The position numbers were made by a program, and so were the translations under genes. Shown in pieces: positions 1 to 8,761 of a DNA stretch of 64,000 nucleotides. The DNA is taken from assembly GCA_046350115.1 (NCBI GenBank), contig JAXMAZ010000008.1:157380-221379 (forward strand), in the 5' to 3' direction. The DNA comes from JAXMAZ01 sp046350115 (lineage in GTDB: Bacteria; Planctomycetota; Planctomycetia; Gemmatales; Gemmataceae). The stretch's first letter is position 1. Every line of letters begins with the position of its first letter. The notes beneath the pieces are model-generated. The model was not told the DNA's origin. It saw nothing but the letters and a program-made list of their open reading frames with translations, and made no database searches.

Positions 1-1232
1 TCGAACGCATCGGCCGGCAGGTCGGCCAGCCGCTTCTTCTCCTGCTCGCACCGCCGCACCAGCCCGCCGACCGCTTCGTGGGCCGTCCGCATCGGGACGC
101 CGTGGGCGATCAGCGACTCCATGAGCGTCGTCGCGTCCAGGAAGCCGGCGTCCAATCGCGCAGTGATCGCCTCCCGGTTGAGCCGGGTCTGCCGGACCAG
201 CGGGGCGGCCACGCTCACGCACCCGGCCACCGTGTCGTAAGCGTCGAACAGCAGTGCCTTGTCCTCCTGCAAGTCGCGGTTGTACGCCAGTGGCAGCCCC
301 TTGAGCAGCACCAGCACCCCGTTCAGCGCCCCGATCACCCGCCCGGCCTTGCCGCGGGTCAGTTCGAGCACGTCCGGGTTCTTCTTGTGCGGCATGATGC
401 TCGAACCGGTGCAGAACCCGTCCGGCAGCACCAGGAAGTTGAACTCGGTGGTGCTCCACAACACCCACTCCTCCGCCCATCCGCTCAGGTGGACGGCGAG
501 CAGCGACAGGGCGAACAGGAACTCGGCTAAGAAGTCCCGGTCGCTGGACACGTCGAGCGAGTTGGCGGCCAGGGCGTCGAACCCGAGTGCCTGCCGGACG
601 TGTTCCCGGTCAATGGGTAGTGACGTGCCGGCCAGGGCCGCCGCCCCGAGCGGCAGGACGTTCACCCGCTTGCGGCAGTCGGCCAGCCGGTCGCGGTCGC
701 GTTGCAGCTTCTCGACGTAGGCTAAGAAGTAGTGCCCGGCGAGGACCGGCTGCGCCCGCTGGAGGTGCGTGTACCCGGGCAGGATGACGCCCCGTTCCCG
801 GTCGGCGGACTCGACGAACGCCCGTTGCAGGTCGAGCAAGAGAGCGTCCAGTTCGTCGATGGCGTCCCGCACCCACAGCTTGACATCCGTCACGACCTGG
901 TCGTTCCGGCTGCGGCCGGTGTGCAATTTGCGGCCCACGTCCCCGGTCCGCTCGATCAGCGCCCGCTCGATGTGGGTGTGGATGTCTTCGAGCGACACCC
1001 GGTACTCCATCCGGCCGGCGTCGATGTCCGCCCCGATGGCGTCCAGGGCGGTGACGATCTGGTCGGCTTCGGCGGCGGTCAGCAGGCCGACGCGGGCGAG
1101 CATTTTCGCGTGGGCCTGGCTGGCCCGGATGTCGTGGGCGGCCAGCCGGCGGTCCACGCTGATCGACTCGGTGAACCGCTCCACCCGCTCGTCGGTGGAC
1201 CCCGTGAACCGCCCGCCCCAGGTCTTCGACAT
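1..1232 (-). CDS. argH: argininosuccinate lyase, C-terminus beyond window
   Basis: Cytosolic enzyme of arginine biosynthesis that splits argininosuccinate into arginine and fumarate. The frame opens at an ATG (1230-1232) with the typical N-terminus MSKTWGGRF and runs without a stop to the left edge, giving about 410 residues of a family usually near 460-470. Diagnostic stretches are HTHIERALIER, GRSRNDQVVTD, LPGYTHLQRAQPV and the mobile signature loop GSSIMPHKKNPD that carries the catalytic serine. The start is preceded by a GAGGAG-type ribosome-binding site. It is transcribed away from the secreted-protein gene at 1336, so the roughly 100 bp between them should hold both promoters. The family assignment is secure; only the last 50 or so residues are missing because of the window edge. 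Confidence 0.97.
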   Translation of the reverse strand, partial: MSKTWGGRFTGSTDERVERFTESISVDRRLAAHDIRASQAHAKMLARVGLLTAAEADQIVTALDAIGADIDAGRMEYRVSLEDIHTHIERALIERTGDVGRKLHTGRSRNDQVVTDVKLWVRDAIDELDALLLDLQRAFVESADRERGVILPGYTHLQRAQPVLAGHYFLAYVEKLQRDRDRLADCRKRVNVLPLGAAALAGTSLPIDREHVRQALGFDALAANSLDVSSDRDFLAEFLFALSLLAVHLSGWAEEWVLWSTTEFNFLVLPDGFCTGSSIMPHKKNPDVLELTRGKAGRVIGALNGVLVLLKGLPLAYNRDLQEDKALLFDAYDTVAGCVSVAAPLVRQTRLNREAITARLDAGFLDATTLMESLIAHGVPMRTAHEAVGGLVRRCEQEKKRLADLPADAF

Positions 1233-1335
1233 GGTCACTCCTCGCCGTGTCCGGGTGTTGTACGGACCCCGCGAGTCGGAAACAAAACTGCCGGCTGGCC
1301 GGTATAACAGCCGTCCCCGACCCAAGGAGCCGTTG

Positions 1336-2922
1336 ATGCGACGCTTGATACTGCTCGCCGCCCTGACCCTGACGCCGGCCCTCCAGGCCGCCCCGCCCCA
1401 GCCGGTGGTCGAGCTGCGGGTGCGGTCGGTGAACGACCTGCTGGCCAAGGCCGAATACCTGGGCGAGATCGTCAACCAGGCGGAGCCGGCCAAGCAGATG
1501 GCCGGGTTCGTCAAGGCGATGACCGACGAGAAGAAGGGGATCGAGGGGATCGACCCGGCCAAGCCGATCGGCCTGTACGCCGGGCTGAACCCGGACGTGG
1601 TCAGCAGCCCGGTCGTTCTGCTCGTCCCCGTGGCGGACGAAAAGGCGGTCGTCGGCCTGCTGAGCGGCCGGCTCAACCTGGAGCCGAAGAAAGGGGACGA
1701 CGGGATCTACAGCCTGGACATCCCGGCGGTGCCGCTGCCGCTGTTCTTCCGGATCGCCGACGGGTACGCCCACGTGACCGTCGGCAGCAAGGAGAACGTG
1801 CTGCCGGCCAACGCCCTCAAGCCGGCTGCCTTCTTCGGAGCTGCGGACGCGGCCGACGTCGGGCTGCGGGTCCACATCGCCCGCATCCCGGCGGACGTGC
1901 GGAAGTCGGCGTTCGCCCAGGCCGAGCTGAAGGCGGCCGACGCCAAGGCGGCCGACCAGCCCGGCGAGACCCCGGCCCAGAAGAAGCTCCGCGGCTGGGG
2001 CAGTGACCAGGTGCTGGCGATCGCGAACGCGATCTTCACCGACGGGAAGGAGTTCCGCCTGTCGTTCACGATCGACCCGAAGGCGGGTGCCCTGACCACC
2101 CAGGCGGAACTGACGGCGACGGAGGGGTCGCCCCTGGCCGGCGAGCTGAAGCGGATGGGCGAGCAGACGGGTGTGTCCGGCTCGCTGCCGGCGAACGGGG
2201 CGGCTCTGGCCGGCGGCGTCCGCCTGACCCTGCCGGCGGCGGCCAAGGAGTCGCTAGCGCCGCTGGTGGACGCGCTGATCAAGGAACACCTGGCCGGCGT
2301 GAAGGAGGGCGAACGGCAGGGTGCCAAGCTCGTGCTGGAGGCGCTGGCCCCGACCCTCAAGAGCGGCGATTACGAACTCGGCGGGGCGCTGGCCGACCGC
2401 GGCGGCAAGGCCGACCTGGTGCTGGCCGCGAAGGTGGCCGAGGGGAAGAAGATCGAGACCACGCTCAAGCAGTTCGCCCCGTTCGCTCCGGAGGAGAAGG
2501 CCAAGTTCGCGTTCGACCAGAAGACGGTCAACGGGCTGACCCTGCACACCGTCACGGTCGGCGACAAGGAACTGGACAAGGTGTTCGGCACCCGGACGGT
2601 CTGGCTCGGCACCGGCGAAACCCGGCTGGTGGCCGGGCTGGGTGGGGACGGCAAGCTGGCCGCGAAGGCGGCGGAGGCGTCCGCTTCGGGGGTGCCGATC
2701 CTGAGCGTCCGGGCGGCGGTGCCGAAACTGGTCGGACTGTTCGAGACTCAGGTTCCGAAGGACCGGGTAAAGGAACTGGTCAAGGAAGCCGGGGCCGATG
2801 GGGATGAAGCCGGGATGGCCTCGCTCACTCTGACCGGCGGCGACTCTCTGAAGCTGACGATGCGGGTGAGCGGCACGGCGGTCAAGTTGGGCGTGCTGCT
2901 CGACCAGGAGCGGAAGAAGTAG
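1336..2922 (+). CDS. exported planctomycete protein of unknown function
   Basis: 528 residues. I do not recognise a characterised family. The ATG at 1336 is preferred over an upstream in-frame start at 769 because it follows an AGGAG ribosome-binding site and opens a clean Sec-type signal peptide (MRRLILLAALTLTPALQA, cleavage probably near residue 18), while the upstream extension is antisense to argH. The mature part is rich in Lys, Ala and Gly and alternates hydrophobic and charged residues. No catalytic motif, Cys pair or membrane anchor is visible after the signal. It resembles large exported proteins of unknown role common in Gemmataceae. It probably acts in the periplasm or at the outer surface, but this is inference. 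It stands alone, divergent from argH and convergent with the oxidoreductase at 2981. Confidence 0.82.
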   Translation: MRRLILLAALTLTPALQAAPPQPVVELRVRSVNDLLAKAEYLGEIVNQAEPAKQMAGFVKAMTDEKKGIEGIDPAKPIGLYAGLNPDVVSSPVVLLVPVADEKAVVGLLSGRLNLEPKKGDDGIYSLDIPAVPLPLFFRIADGYAHVTVGSKENVLPANALKPAAFFGAADAADVGLRVHIARIPADVRKSAFAQAELKAADAKAADQPGETPAQKKLRGWGSDQVLAIANAIFTDGKEFRLSFTIDPKAGALTTQAELTATEGSPLAGELKRMGEQTGVSGSLPANGAALAGGVRLTLPAAAKESLAPLVDALIKEHLAGVKEGERQGAKLVLEALAPTLKSGDYELGGALADRGGKADLVLAAKVAEGKKIETTLKQFAPFAPEEKAKFAFDQKTVNGLTLHTVTVGDKELDKVFGTRTVWLGTGETRLVAGLGGDGKLAAKAAEASASGVPILSVRAAVPKLVGLFETQVPKDRVKELVKEAGADGDEAGMASLTLTGGDSLKLTMRVSGTAVKLGVLLDQERKK

Positions 2923-2928
2923 GCCCAG

Positions 2929-2984
2929 TTAGCCGCGAGGCGGAGGCTCTGCGGAGCCGGTCGCGGACTCCGCCTCACGGCTAA
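2929..2984. repeat. inverted repeat between convergent genes, terminator-like
   Basis: Two 17-base arms (2929-2945 and 2968-2984) pair with one mismatch around a 22-base centre. The element sits exactly between the stop of the plus gene (2922) and the stop of the minus gene (2981), and its right arm includes that stop codon. No T-tract follows, so it may be a bidirectional terminator, an RNA-stabilising hairpin, or one of the palindromic repeats scattered through this window. Confidence 0.6.
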
Positions 2985-3874
2985 ACCTTGATCGTCTGAA
3001 CCGCCCCGTGGTTCGCCCCGCTGCGGTTCGCCGCCTCAATGAACGCGACGATCTCGACCGTCACCTTCGGATCGACCGCCGGCTTGCCGGTGGCGAACGT
3101 CTCGACCACCTTCTTGAGCAGCTCCCGGTAGATCACCCCGGTGCCGACCTCGGCCGGTCGGACGGTTTTGGCGGTGAACGCGGTGAACCCGTACCGGCCC
3201 GGCGCCTGGCGGTCGGTGCGGACGGTGCCGATCCGGCCGTCCGCCCAGTGGCCAGTGGCGACCGTCGCCCCGGCGTCGTGGGTACACGTCACCCGCTGGC
3301 AACCCGACCCCATCAGGGTGTACAGCACTTCGACGGCGTGGATGCCGTAGTGAAACAGCCCGGGGTTGCGGGAGTGTTCCGGCCCCGGCCCGAAGCTGAT
3401 CGCCCCGAGCACCGGCCCGGCCTTCGGGTCGGCCAGGAAGCCGGTCAGCTCGGGAGCATATCGCAGGGCGGAGCTGCTGAAGATCGGCACGTTCTTGCGG
3501 CCCGCCAGCTCGACCATCCGCTTGGCGTCGTCCAGCGAGCAGGTGAACGGCTTGTCCACGAAGCACGGCACCCCGGCCTCCAGGAACGGCCGCGCCCGCT
3601 CCCAGTGGACCGACCCGTCCACCGCCTCGATCAGCATGGCGTCTACCTTGCCGATCATCGCGGCCGGGTCGTCCACCAGCGGGACGCCGTACTTCTTCAT
3701 CGCCGCGACGTACCCGGGGATCCGCTCCGGGGACAGTTTCGACTCGCCCGGGCAGCCGATCACCACCCGCGCCCCGTCCACCCACTGGGCTTCGGGGCTG
3801 TCGACGTGGTTGAGCCGCTTGGTGAACTCGACCACGTGGGAGGTGTCGAAGTCGAGCACGCCGAGCTTGAGCAT
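2981..3874 (-). CDS. Gfo/Idh/MocA-family oxidoreductase
   Basis: 297-residue NAD(P)-dependent dehydrogenase-like protein of the Gfo/Idh/MocA group, which usually oxidises sugars, inositols or related polyols. The start MLKLGVLDFDTSHVVEF at 3874 begins the Rossmann strand. Further in are IEAVDGSVHWERARPFLEAG and the family hallmark VPCFVDKPF, where the lysine of the EKP-like motif contacts cofactor and substrate. The C-terminal part has the expected alpha/beta substrate domain. It is somewhat shorter than typical members (330-380). An upstream in-frame ATG at 3925 would overlap the preceding permease gene, so I chose 3874, which leaves a 7-base gap and suggests co-transcription. The substrate cannot be deduced. 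Confidence 0.85.
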   Translation of the reverse strand: MLKLGVLDFDTSHVVEFTKRLNHVDSPEAQWVDGARVVIGCPGESKLSPERIPGYVAAMKKYGVPLVDDPAAMIGKVDAMLIEAVDGSVHWERARPFLEAGVPCFVDKPFTCSLDDAKRMVELAGRKNVPIFSSSALRYAPELTGFLADPKAGPVLGAISFGPGPEHSRNPGLFHYGIHAVEVLYTLMGSGCQRVTCTHDAGATVATGHWADGRIGTVRTDRQAPGRYGFTAFTAKTVRPAEVGTGVIYRELLKKVVETFATGKPAVDPKVTVEIVAFIEAANRSGANHGAVQTIKV

Positions 3875-3881
3875 GGTTCCC

Positions 3882-6800
3882 TCACTCCCGCCGCAACGCC
3901 GGGACGACGGCCGCCCGGGCGACACCCGCCGTAGCCAGCCGGGCGACCAACAGGCCGACGACCGCGACGACCGCCAGCAGCCCGGCCAGCTTCGCCCACG
4001 GCACCGACCCGCCGAGGGCCAGGTTGGGCAACACGGACGCCACCGCCGCCAGCACCCCGACGCCGAGGCCGACGGCCAGGACTATCAGTGTCTCCGCCCC
4101 GACCAGGGTTTGCAACGCCCCGGTCGGGTAGCCGACCGCCCGGAGCAGCGCCAGTTCCGCAGCCCGCTCCCACACCGCCCGCAGGATCGCCACCCCGAGG
4201 CCGAGTACGGCCAGGAGCAGGGCGAACGCCCCGAGCAGTTGGAAGGTGGACAGGTACGCCCCGACCACTCGCTGGTACGCGGCCACCTTGTCGGCCGTCC
4301 GGGTGACGGACAGCCCGTTCGCCCGCAGCCCGGTTTCGAGCAGCGTGGCCACCTGGTTTTCCGTCCCGGCGGGGGCGTCGAGGAGGAACAGCCGGAACCC
4401 CTCGGTCCGCGGGTACAGCCGGCGGAACGCCGCGTCCGAAACGATCACCTCGCTCTGGAACGGGCTGTCCTGGAGTACGCCGACCAACCGGGCCGGCACC
4501 TCGGCCCCGCTCTCGTCGCGGAGCGTGAGCTTGCCGTTGACCATCACCTTGAGCATGAACATCGCGGTGTTCTGCTCGGCGATCACCGGCACCGCCCCGT
4601 CCGGCTGCGGCTTGCGGAACAGCAGCCACGGGTTGGCTTTCTCCTCCGGGGTGACAGCCACCGTGTCGCCGAACCGGAACCCACCGCGTTCGATCAGGGC
4701 ATCCGGCACGCCGAGCACCCGCGGCCGGCCGGCCTGGTACAGGTTCAGGCAACTGGCATCGTCCCCCGTCTGGAGCCGTAGCGACACCGCCTGCACGGCG
4801 TCCAGGGTCTTACCTGCCTCGGCCAGCTTCGGGTCCGTAGACGGCACCTGCCAGGCCGCTTGGAGGCGGTCGAGCAATTCGCCCTTGCCGTTGCCCTTGT
4901 CGAACGGCTCGAACAGCGGCACGTCCGCCTCGGCCAGTAAGCGGAACCCGCCGCTCCCGCCGGACTTGGTCAGGAAGTCGGCGTCCGGCGACCGGCGGAA
5001 GCTCTCCACCGACACGATCAGGAACGCGGCCAGGGCGATCAGGGCGGCGGTCAACAGGGTGCGGCTCGGGTTGCGGGCGGCGTTCCGCACCCCCAGCACG
5101 GCGACCCCGGCCGTCCCCCGGCTGCGGATGGTGGCGTGCCGGTCCCGCTTGAGCAGGAAGCGGGCGAGGAGCAGCCCGGCGACGAGGAGCAGCCCGCCGC
5201 CGCCGAAGAACGCCATCGACCGCTCGTCCGGGTTGGACCGGGTGCCGCCGGCGGACAGCAGCCCGGCCCCGACTACGGCCGAGACGACGGCGATTCCGAG
5301 CGACAGCCACGGCGTCTTGGCCGGTGCCGCGGCTTCCTCGGCGGTCCGCGTCTCGCCGCGGAGCAGGGCCGGCGGGGCCACCTTCACCAGCCCGCGGACG
5401 CTCAGCCAGACGGTCAGGACAGCCACCAGCACCGACGCCACGAACCCGCCGGCCAGGCTGACCGGCGTGACGTGCAGGGTGAGGAACCGGCCGACCTCGG
5501 CGTCCGGCCAGAGGGCGACCAGTACGCCCAGCATGAGCCTGGCGTACCCGATCGCCGCCAGCACCCCGAGCAGACTTCCGACGGCCGCGACCACCCCGCC
5601 TTCGACGAGCAGTAGTCGGGTGACGAGGCCGGGGGAGTAGCCGGCGGCGAGCAGCAGCCCGACCTCCTTCGCCCGCCGCTCGACGGCCAGCCGGAACATC
5701 AGCCCGACGAGCAACAGCGCGGTCAGGATGAGCAGCCAACTGAACGCCAGGAACAGCCCGGCGAAGTCGGTGCCCCCCTTGCTGGCCTCCAACAGCCGCT
5801 CGCGGACCGGCTCGAACCGCAGCCCGACGGCGTCCGGGTCGAGCGTCTTCAACAGTTCAGACTGAAGCCGCTCTGCCGTCTGCGCTGCCGTCAGGCCGGG
5901 GGCCGGGGCAACTCGCACTGAAGTAACGTCACCGAACCGGCTGCCCCACAACTGCTCGCCCTTCGACTGGGTGATGTACCCCTTGGGGGCCGTCTTGTGC
6001 CGGTTCCAGAACCGTTCGTTGGCGTCCCCGGAGCGGATGCGGCTGCGGTTCAGCGGGAACGGGCTGTTCCAGTCGCGGATGGTCAGCTTGTCCGTGATGC
6101 CGGGGAACGGCGGGGTCAGGTCCGGGTCGTCGGCCGGACCGGTGAGTGGGACGTAGCCCTTGAGTCGGAACGTCGCCGACGTCTCCTCGATCTGGGCGTC
6201 CGTCTCCGGCTTGAAGTAGGTGAGCGTCACCGGGTCGCCCGGTTTCAGCCCCTTGAGCGGGGACTCGGGCCAGTCGAGAAGGACGATCTCGTCGTCGGCG
6301 ATGCGGTCGGCACCCGGGGGCAAAAACGGTCCGAGCGGCGGCGGGGCGGCCGGGTCGAGGGCGGCGACGACCGAGTACGGGATGAGCTTCTTTCCGGTGC
6401 CCGGGTCGCTGTTCGGGAGCATTTCCGAGCCGGCGGAAATGGCGTTGGCCATGTAGCTGAACGTCCGCCGGCTCGTGGCGTTGATCGCAGCCGCCGCCTT
6501 CTCGACGGCAGACACCTCGGCCGGGGCGAGCATCAGCCGCTCCGACTCGACGCTGACGTAGGCCGACCGCTTTTCACCGGCCCGCACCCGCAGCCCCCAG
6601 TCGTCGAGGGTGAGCCGGCCGGCAAGAGGTTCGGGTTCGGACACGGCCAGCAGAGCGTTCACCCGGCCGGTCCGTTCGAGCCGCTGCTGCAGGAAGGCGA
6701 GCGGGACGAACACGTTCAGCGGGGCGTCCGGGTTCGGGGCCAGGCTGAAGTCGTTCGCCGGGTGGTCGGCCGGCAGGACGCTTTCGACCATCACCCGCAC

Positions 6801-7346
6801 GGTCGAGGTCAGGTCTTCCAGCCCCCGCTTGCCGAGCAGCGAGGACTTCGGCACGGCCGACTGCCGCTCCACCCCGAGTTCGATGGCGTCGCCGATCTTC
6901 ACCCCGAGGCGCTCGGCCAAACGGTACGACAGGACGGCCGACGCCCGGGTCGGGTCGGGGGTGATCTCCATCCGCCCTGCCATCATGTTGCCGGTCGGCC
7001 ACCCGAGGCCCAGGTCCGGGACCGCGATCACTTGAACCTTGGTCACGAACCGTTCGCCGCCGGACGGCCCGGCGGTCCGGGCGGACCCCGTGAGGAGAGT
7101 TGCCGGAACGACACCGGCCTCCTCATTCCCCAGCTCCTGCCGAACGAACCGCGGGCCAACGTAGGCGCCCGTCACCCCGTTTAATTGTCGCACCGCCCGG
7201 TCGCGGAGGCTGCCGCGGAGGGAGTCGCCGACGAGCAGCGCGCCGGTGAGTACGGCCGCCCCGACCGCCACCCCGAGGGCGACCGGCAGGTTGGCCCGCC
7301 AGTGATACCGGCCGCTCCGCACCGGCAACGAACGCAGCGAGATCAT
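3882..7346 (-). CDS. MacB/FtsX-type ABC transporter permease, double-module
   Basis: 1154-residue inner-membrane permease. After a short N-terminal cytoplasmic stretch there is one membrane segment (about residues 22-45), a large extracytoplasmic domain, a first FtsX core of three helices (around residues 520-640, with the cytoplasmic loop RLAVERRAKEVGLLLAAGY), a second large soluble region, and a final FtsX core near the C-terminus (AVWERAAELALLRAVGYP). This two-module layout is that of long FtsX/MacB-like permeases that work with a LolD/MacB ATPase, moving lipoproteins, peptides or other envelope substrates by mechanotransmission. The start at 7346 is the ATG directly before the cytoplasmic RSGRYHWRANLP segment; the longer frame up to 7727 runs through repeats and another gene. 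The matching ATPase lies just upstream (7657-8334). Confidence 0.88.
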   Translation of the reverse strand: MISLRSLPVRSGRYHWRANLPVALGVAVGAAVLTGALLVGDSLRGSLRDRAVRQLNGVTGAYVGPRFVRQELGNEEAGVVPATLLTGSARTAGPSGGERFVTKVQVIAVPDLGLGWPTGNMMAGRMEITPDPTRASAVLSYRLAERLGVKIGDAIELGVERQSAVPKSSLLGKRGLEDLTSTVRVMVESVLPADHPANDFSLAPNPDAPLNVFVPLAFLQQRLERTGRVNALLAVSEPEPLAGRLTLDDWGLRVRAGEKRSAYVSVESERLMLAPAEVSAVEKAAAAINATSRRTFSYMANAISAGSEMLPNSDPGTGKKLIPYSVVAALDPAAPPPLGPFLPPGADRIADDEIVLLDWPESPLKGLKPGDPVTLTYFKPETDAQIEETSATFRLKGYVPLTGPADDPDLTPPFPGITDKLTIRDWNSPFPLNRSRIRSGDANERFWNRHKTAPKGYITQSKGEQLWGSRFGDVTSVRVAPAPGLTAAQTAERLQSELLKTLDPDAVGLRFEPVRERLLEASKGGTDFAGLFLAFSWLLILTALLLVGLMFRLAVERRAKEVGLLLAAGYSPGLVTRLLLVEGGVVAAVGSLLGVLAAIGYARLMLGVLVALWPDAEVGRFLTLHVTPVSLAGGFVASVLVAVLTVWLSVRGLVKVAPPALLRGETRTAEEAAAPAKTPWLSLGIAVVSAVVGAGLLSAGGTRSNPDERSMAFFGGGGLLLVAGLLLARFLLKRDRHATIRSRGTAGVAVLGVRNAARNPSRTLLTAALIALAAFLIVSVESFRRSPDADFLTKSGGSGGFRLLAEADVPLFEPFDKGNGKGELLDRLQAAWQVPSTDPKLAEAGKTLDAVQAVSLRLQTGDDASCLNLYQAGRPRVLGVPDALIERGGFRFGDTVAVTPEEKANPWLLFRKPQPDGAVPVIAEQNTAMFMLKVMVNGKLTLRDESGAEVPARLVGVLQDSPFQSEVIVSDAAFRRLYPRTEGFRLFLLDAPAGTENQVATLLETGLRANGLSVTRTADKVAAYQRVVGAYLSTFQLLGAFALLLAVLGLGVAILRAVWERAAELALLRAVGYPTGALQTLVGAETLIVLAVGLGVGVLAAVASVLPNLALGGSVPWAKLAGLLAVVAVVGLLVARLATAGVARAAVVPALRRE

Positions 7347-7361
7347 GGGGGTTCGCTCGGT

Positions 7362-7637
7362 GTAGGGCGGGTCGAGAAGGCTCTGCGACGACGACCCGCC
7401 GCAAGTCACAATGAATCCCTGTCTGGGCCGGGGGGTCGGCCTTCGTAGGGTGCGTGGAGGCTTTGCGGAACGCACCGCGGGACTCCGCCCCTGGCAGGCT
7501 GTCGTTGCCGGGCCGGTGCGTTCCGGTCGCAGTGCCTCCTCCACGCACCCTACGCCGGATGGCAGCGGACGTGGGAGCCAGTCCCGGCCTGGGCCGGCGG
7601 GTCGGCTGCCCGCAAAGCCGGGCTTGACCCGCCCTAC
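7362..7637. repeat. nested palindromic repeats in a 310-bp gap
   Basis: The gap between the permease start (7346) and the ATPase stop (7657) holds no credible gene. A 12-base perfect inverted pair (7362-7373 and 7626-7637) encloses a second, longer imperfect inverted repeat (7444-7476 against 7515-7554) that begins GTAGGGTGCGTGGAGGC. The inner element is the same family as the repeat at 27249-27338. The whole looks like one palindromic element inserted into another. It separates an ABC ATPase from its permease, so it may also modulate read-through between them. Confidence 0.75.
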
Positions 7638-7656
7638 GGAAAGCCGATCTCGCTCG

Positions 7657-8334
7657 TCACGCAGCCGGCTTAAGGCTACCGTCGGCCATTTCCAGCCGCA
7701 GGGGGAACAGGGAGGCGAGATCCCCACTGTGCGTGACGGTCACAAGGATGACGTTCCGCTCCCGGGGCAGGGCGAGGAGCAGTTCGCCGACGGCGTGGGC
7801 GGTGGCCCGGTCCAGGTTGCCGGTCGGCTCGTCGGCCAGCACCAGGCTCGGCCCACGAACCAGCGCCCGGGCGACCGCCACCCGCTGTCTCTCCCCGCCA
7901 GACAGCTCGGCCGGACGGTGGTCGAGTCGGTGCGACAGCCCGACCCGGTCCAGCAGTTCCCGGGCGGTCTTTTCAGCAGTTGCGGCCGGGGTGTCGCGAT
8001 CCACCAGCGTCGGGATGAGGACGTTTTCCAGCACCGAGCACTGCGGCAACAGGTGATGGTCCTGGAAGACGAACCCGATCCGCCGGTTGCGGAACGCGGC
8101 CAACTCCCGCTCGGACAGGGCGAACGGGTCTTGGCCGCCGAGGGTAACGGTGCCGGCGGTCGGTCGGTCGAGGGTGCCGAGCAGGTGGAGCAGGGTGCTC
8201 TTGCCGGACCCGGACGGCCCCATGACCGCGACCGCATCGCCGCGGTTCAGTGTCAGCGACACCCCGGTCAGGACGGCGAGCGGCCCGGACCGGGTGGGGT
8301 ATTCTTTGCGGAGGTTGTCGACGACGAGCGCCAT
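7657..8334 (-). CDS. ABC transporter ATP-binding protein, LolD/MacB type
   Basis: 225-residue nucleotide-binding subunit. Walker A is GPSGSGKST (about residues 39-47), the Q-loop is in FVFQDHHLLPQ, the ABC signature LSGGERQRVAVARAL and Walker B LVLADEPTGNLD follow in order, and the H-loop is VTHSG. The phrase DEPTGNLD and the overall length are typical of the LolD/MacB/FtsE branch, which couples to FtsX-like permeases rather than to classical import permeases. The permease gene 3882-7346 is the obvious partner. Upstream, only 19 bases separate it from the thioesterase gene, so the minus-strand group 10062 to 2981 may be one operon interrupted by the repeat block at 7362-7637. The substrate is unknown. 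Confidence 0.93.
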   Translation of the reverse strand: MALVVDNLRKEYPTRSGPLAVLTGVSLTLNRGDAVAVMGPSGSGKSTLLHLLGTLDRPTAGTVTLGGQDPFALSERELAAFRNRRIGFVFQDHHLLPQCSVLENVLIPTLVDRDTPAATAEKTARELLDRVGLSHRLDHRPAELSGGERQRVAVARALVRGPSLVLADEPTGNLDRATAHAVGELLLALPRERNVILVTVTHSGDLASLFPLRLEMADGSLKPAA

Positions 8335-8353
8335 GGCGCCCCGGGGCTGAGGG

Positions 8354-8761
8354 TCAGGATTCCAGCTTGGCCCGCATATCCGGCGGGATGTCGAGCGTCT
8401 CGATCTCGCTGCGGCTCCCCTTGCGGGAGTACACCGCGGTCATCCGGCCGACGGCGAGCGGGGTGCCGTCCCGGGTGAAGTCGTACCGGAACGACACCGA
8501 CTTCCGCCCGATCTTCTCGACCGAGACGGCGACGGTCAGCACGTCCCCGAACCGGGCCGGCGACGAGTAGTCGCACGCCGCCGACACCCGCGGGAACCCG
8601 AACCGCTCACCGTCCTGCTCCCAGGTGACGGACAGCCCACGGGACCGCAGGAAGTCGGTCTCGGCCGCCTCCATGTAGCGGAAGAAGTTGCTGAAGTGGA
8701 CGATCCCGGCCATGTCGGTGTCGCCGAACTCGACCCGACGGGTGGTCTGGAACGGGGTCAT
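8354..8761 (-). CDS. acyl-CoA thioesterase, YbgC/4HBT hot-dog family
   Basis: 135-residue hot-dog fold protein that probably hydrolyses acyl-CoA or similar thioesters. The diagnostic motif is near the N-terminus: VEFGDTDMAGIVHFSNFFRYMEAAE (split here by description: the catalytic Asp is the second D of FGDTD and the conserved HFSNF follows). Length and motif fit the 4-hydroxybenzoyl-CoA thioesterase/YbgC group. Its ATG (8759-8761) overlaps the stop of the glycosyltransferase upstream in an ATGA arrangement, indicating translational coupling. The natural substrate is not deducible; in other bacteria YbgC-like enzymes associate with phospholipid metabolism and the Tol-Pal envelope system. Confidence 0.88.
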   Translation of the reverse strand: MTPFQTTRRVEFGDTDMAGIVHFSNFFRYMEAAETDFLRSRGLSVTWEQDGERFGFPRVSAACDYSSPARFGDVLTVAVSVEKIGRKSVSFRYDFTRDGTPLAVGRMTAVYSRKGSRSEIETLDIPPDMRAKLES

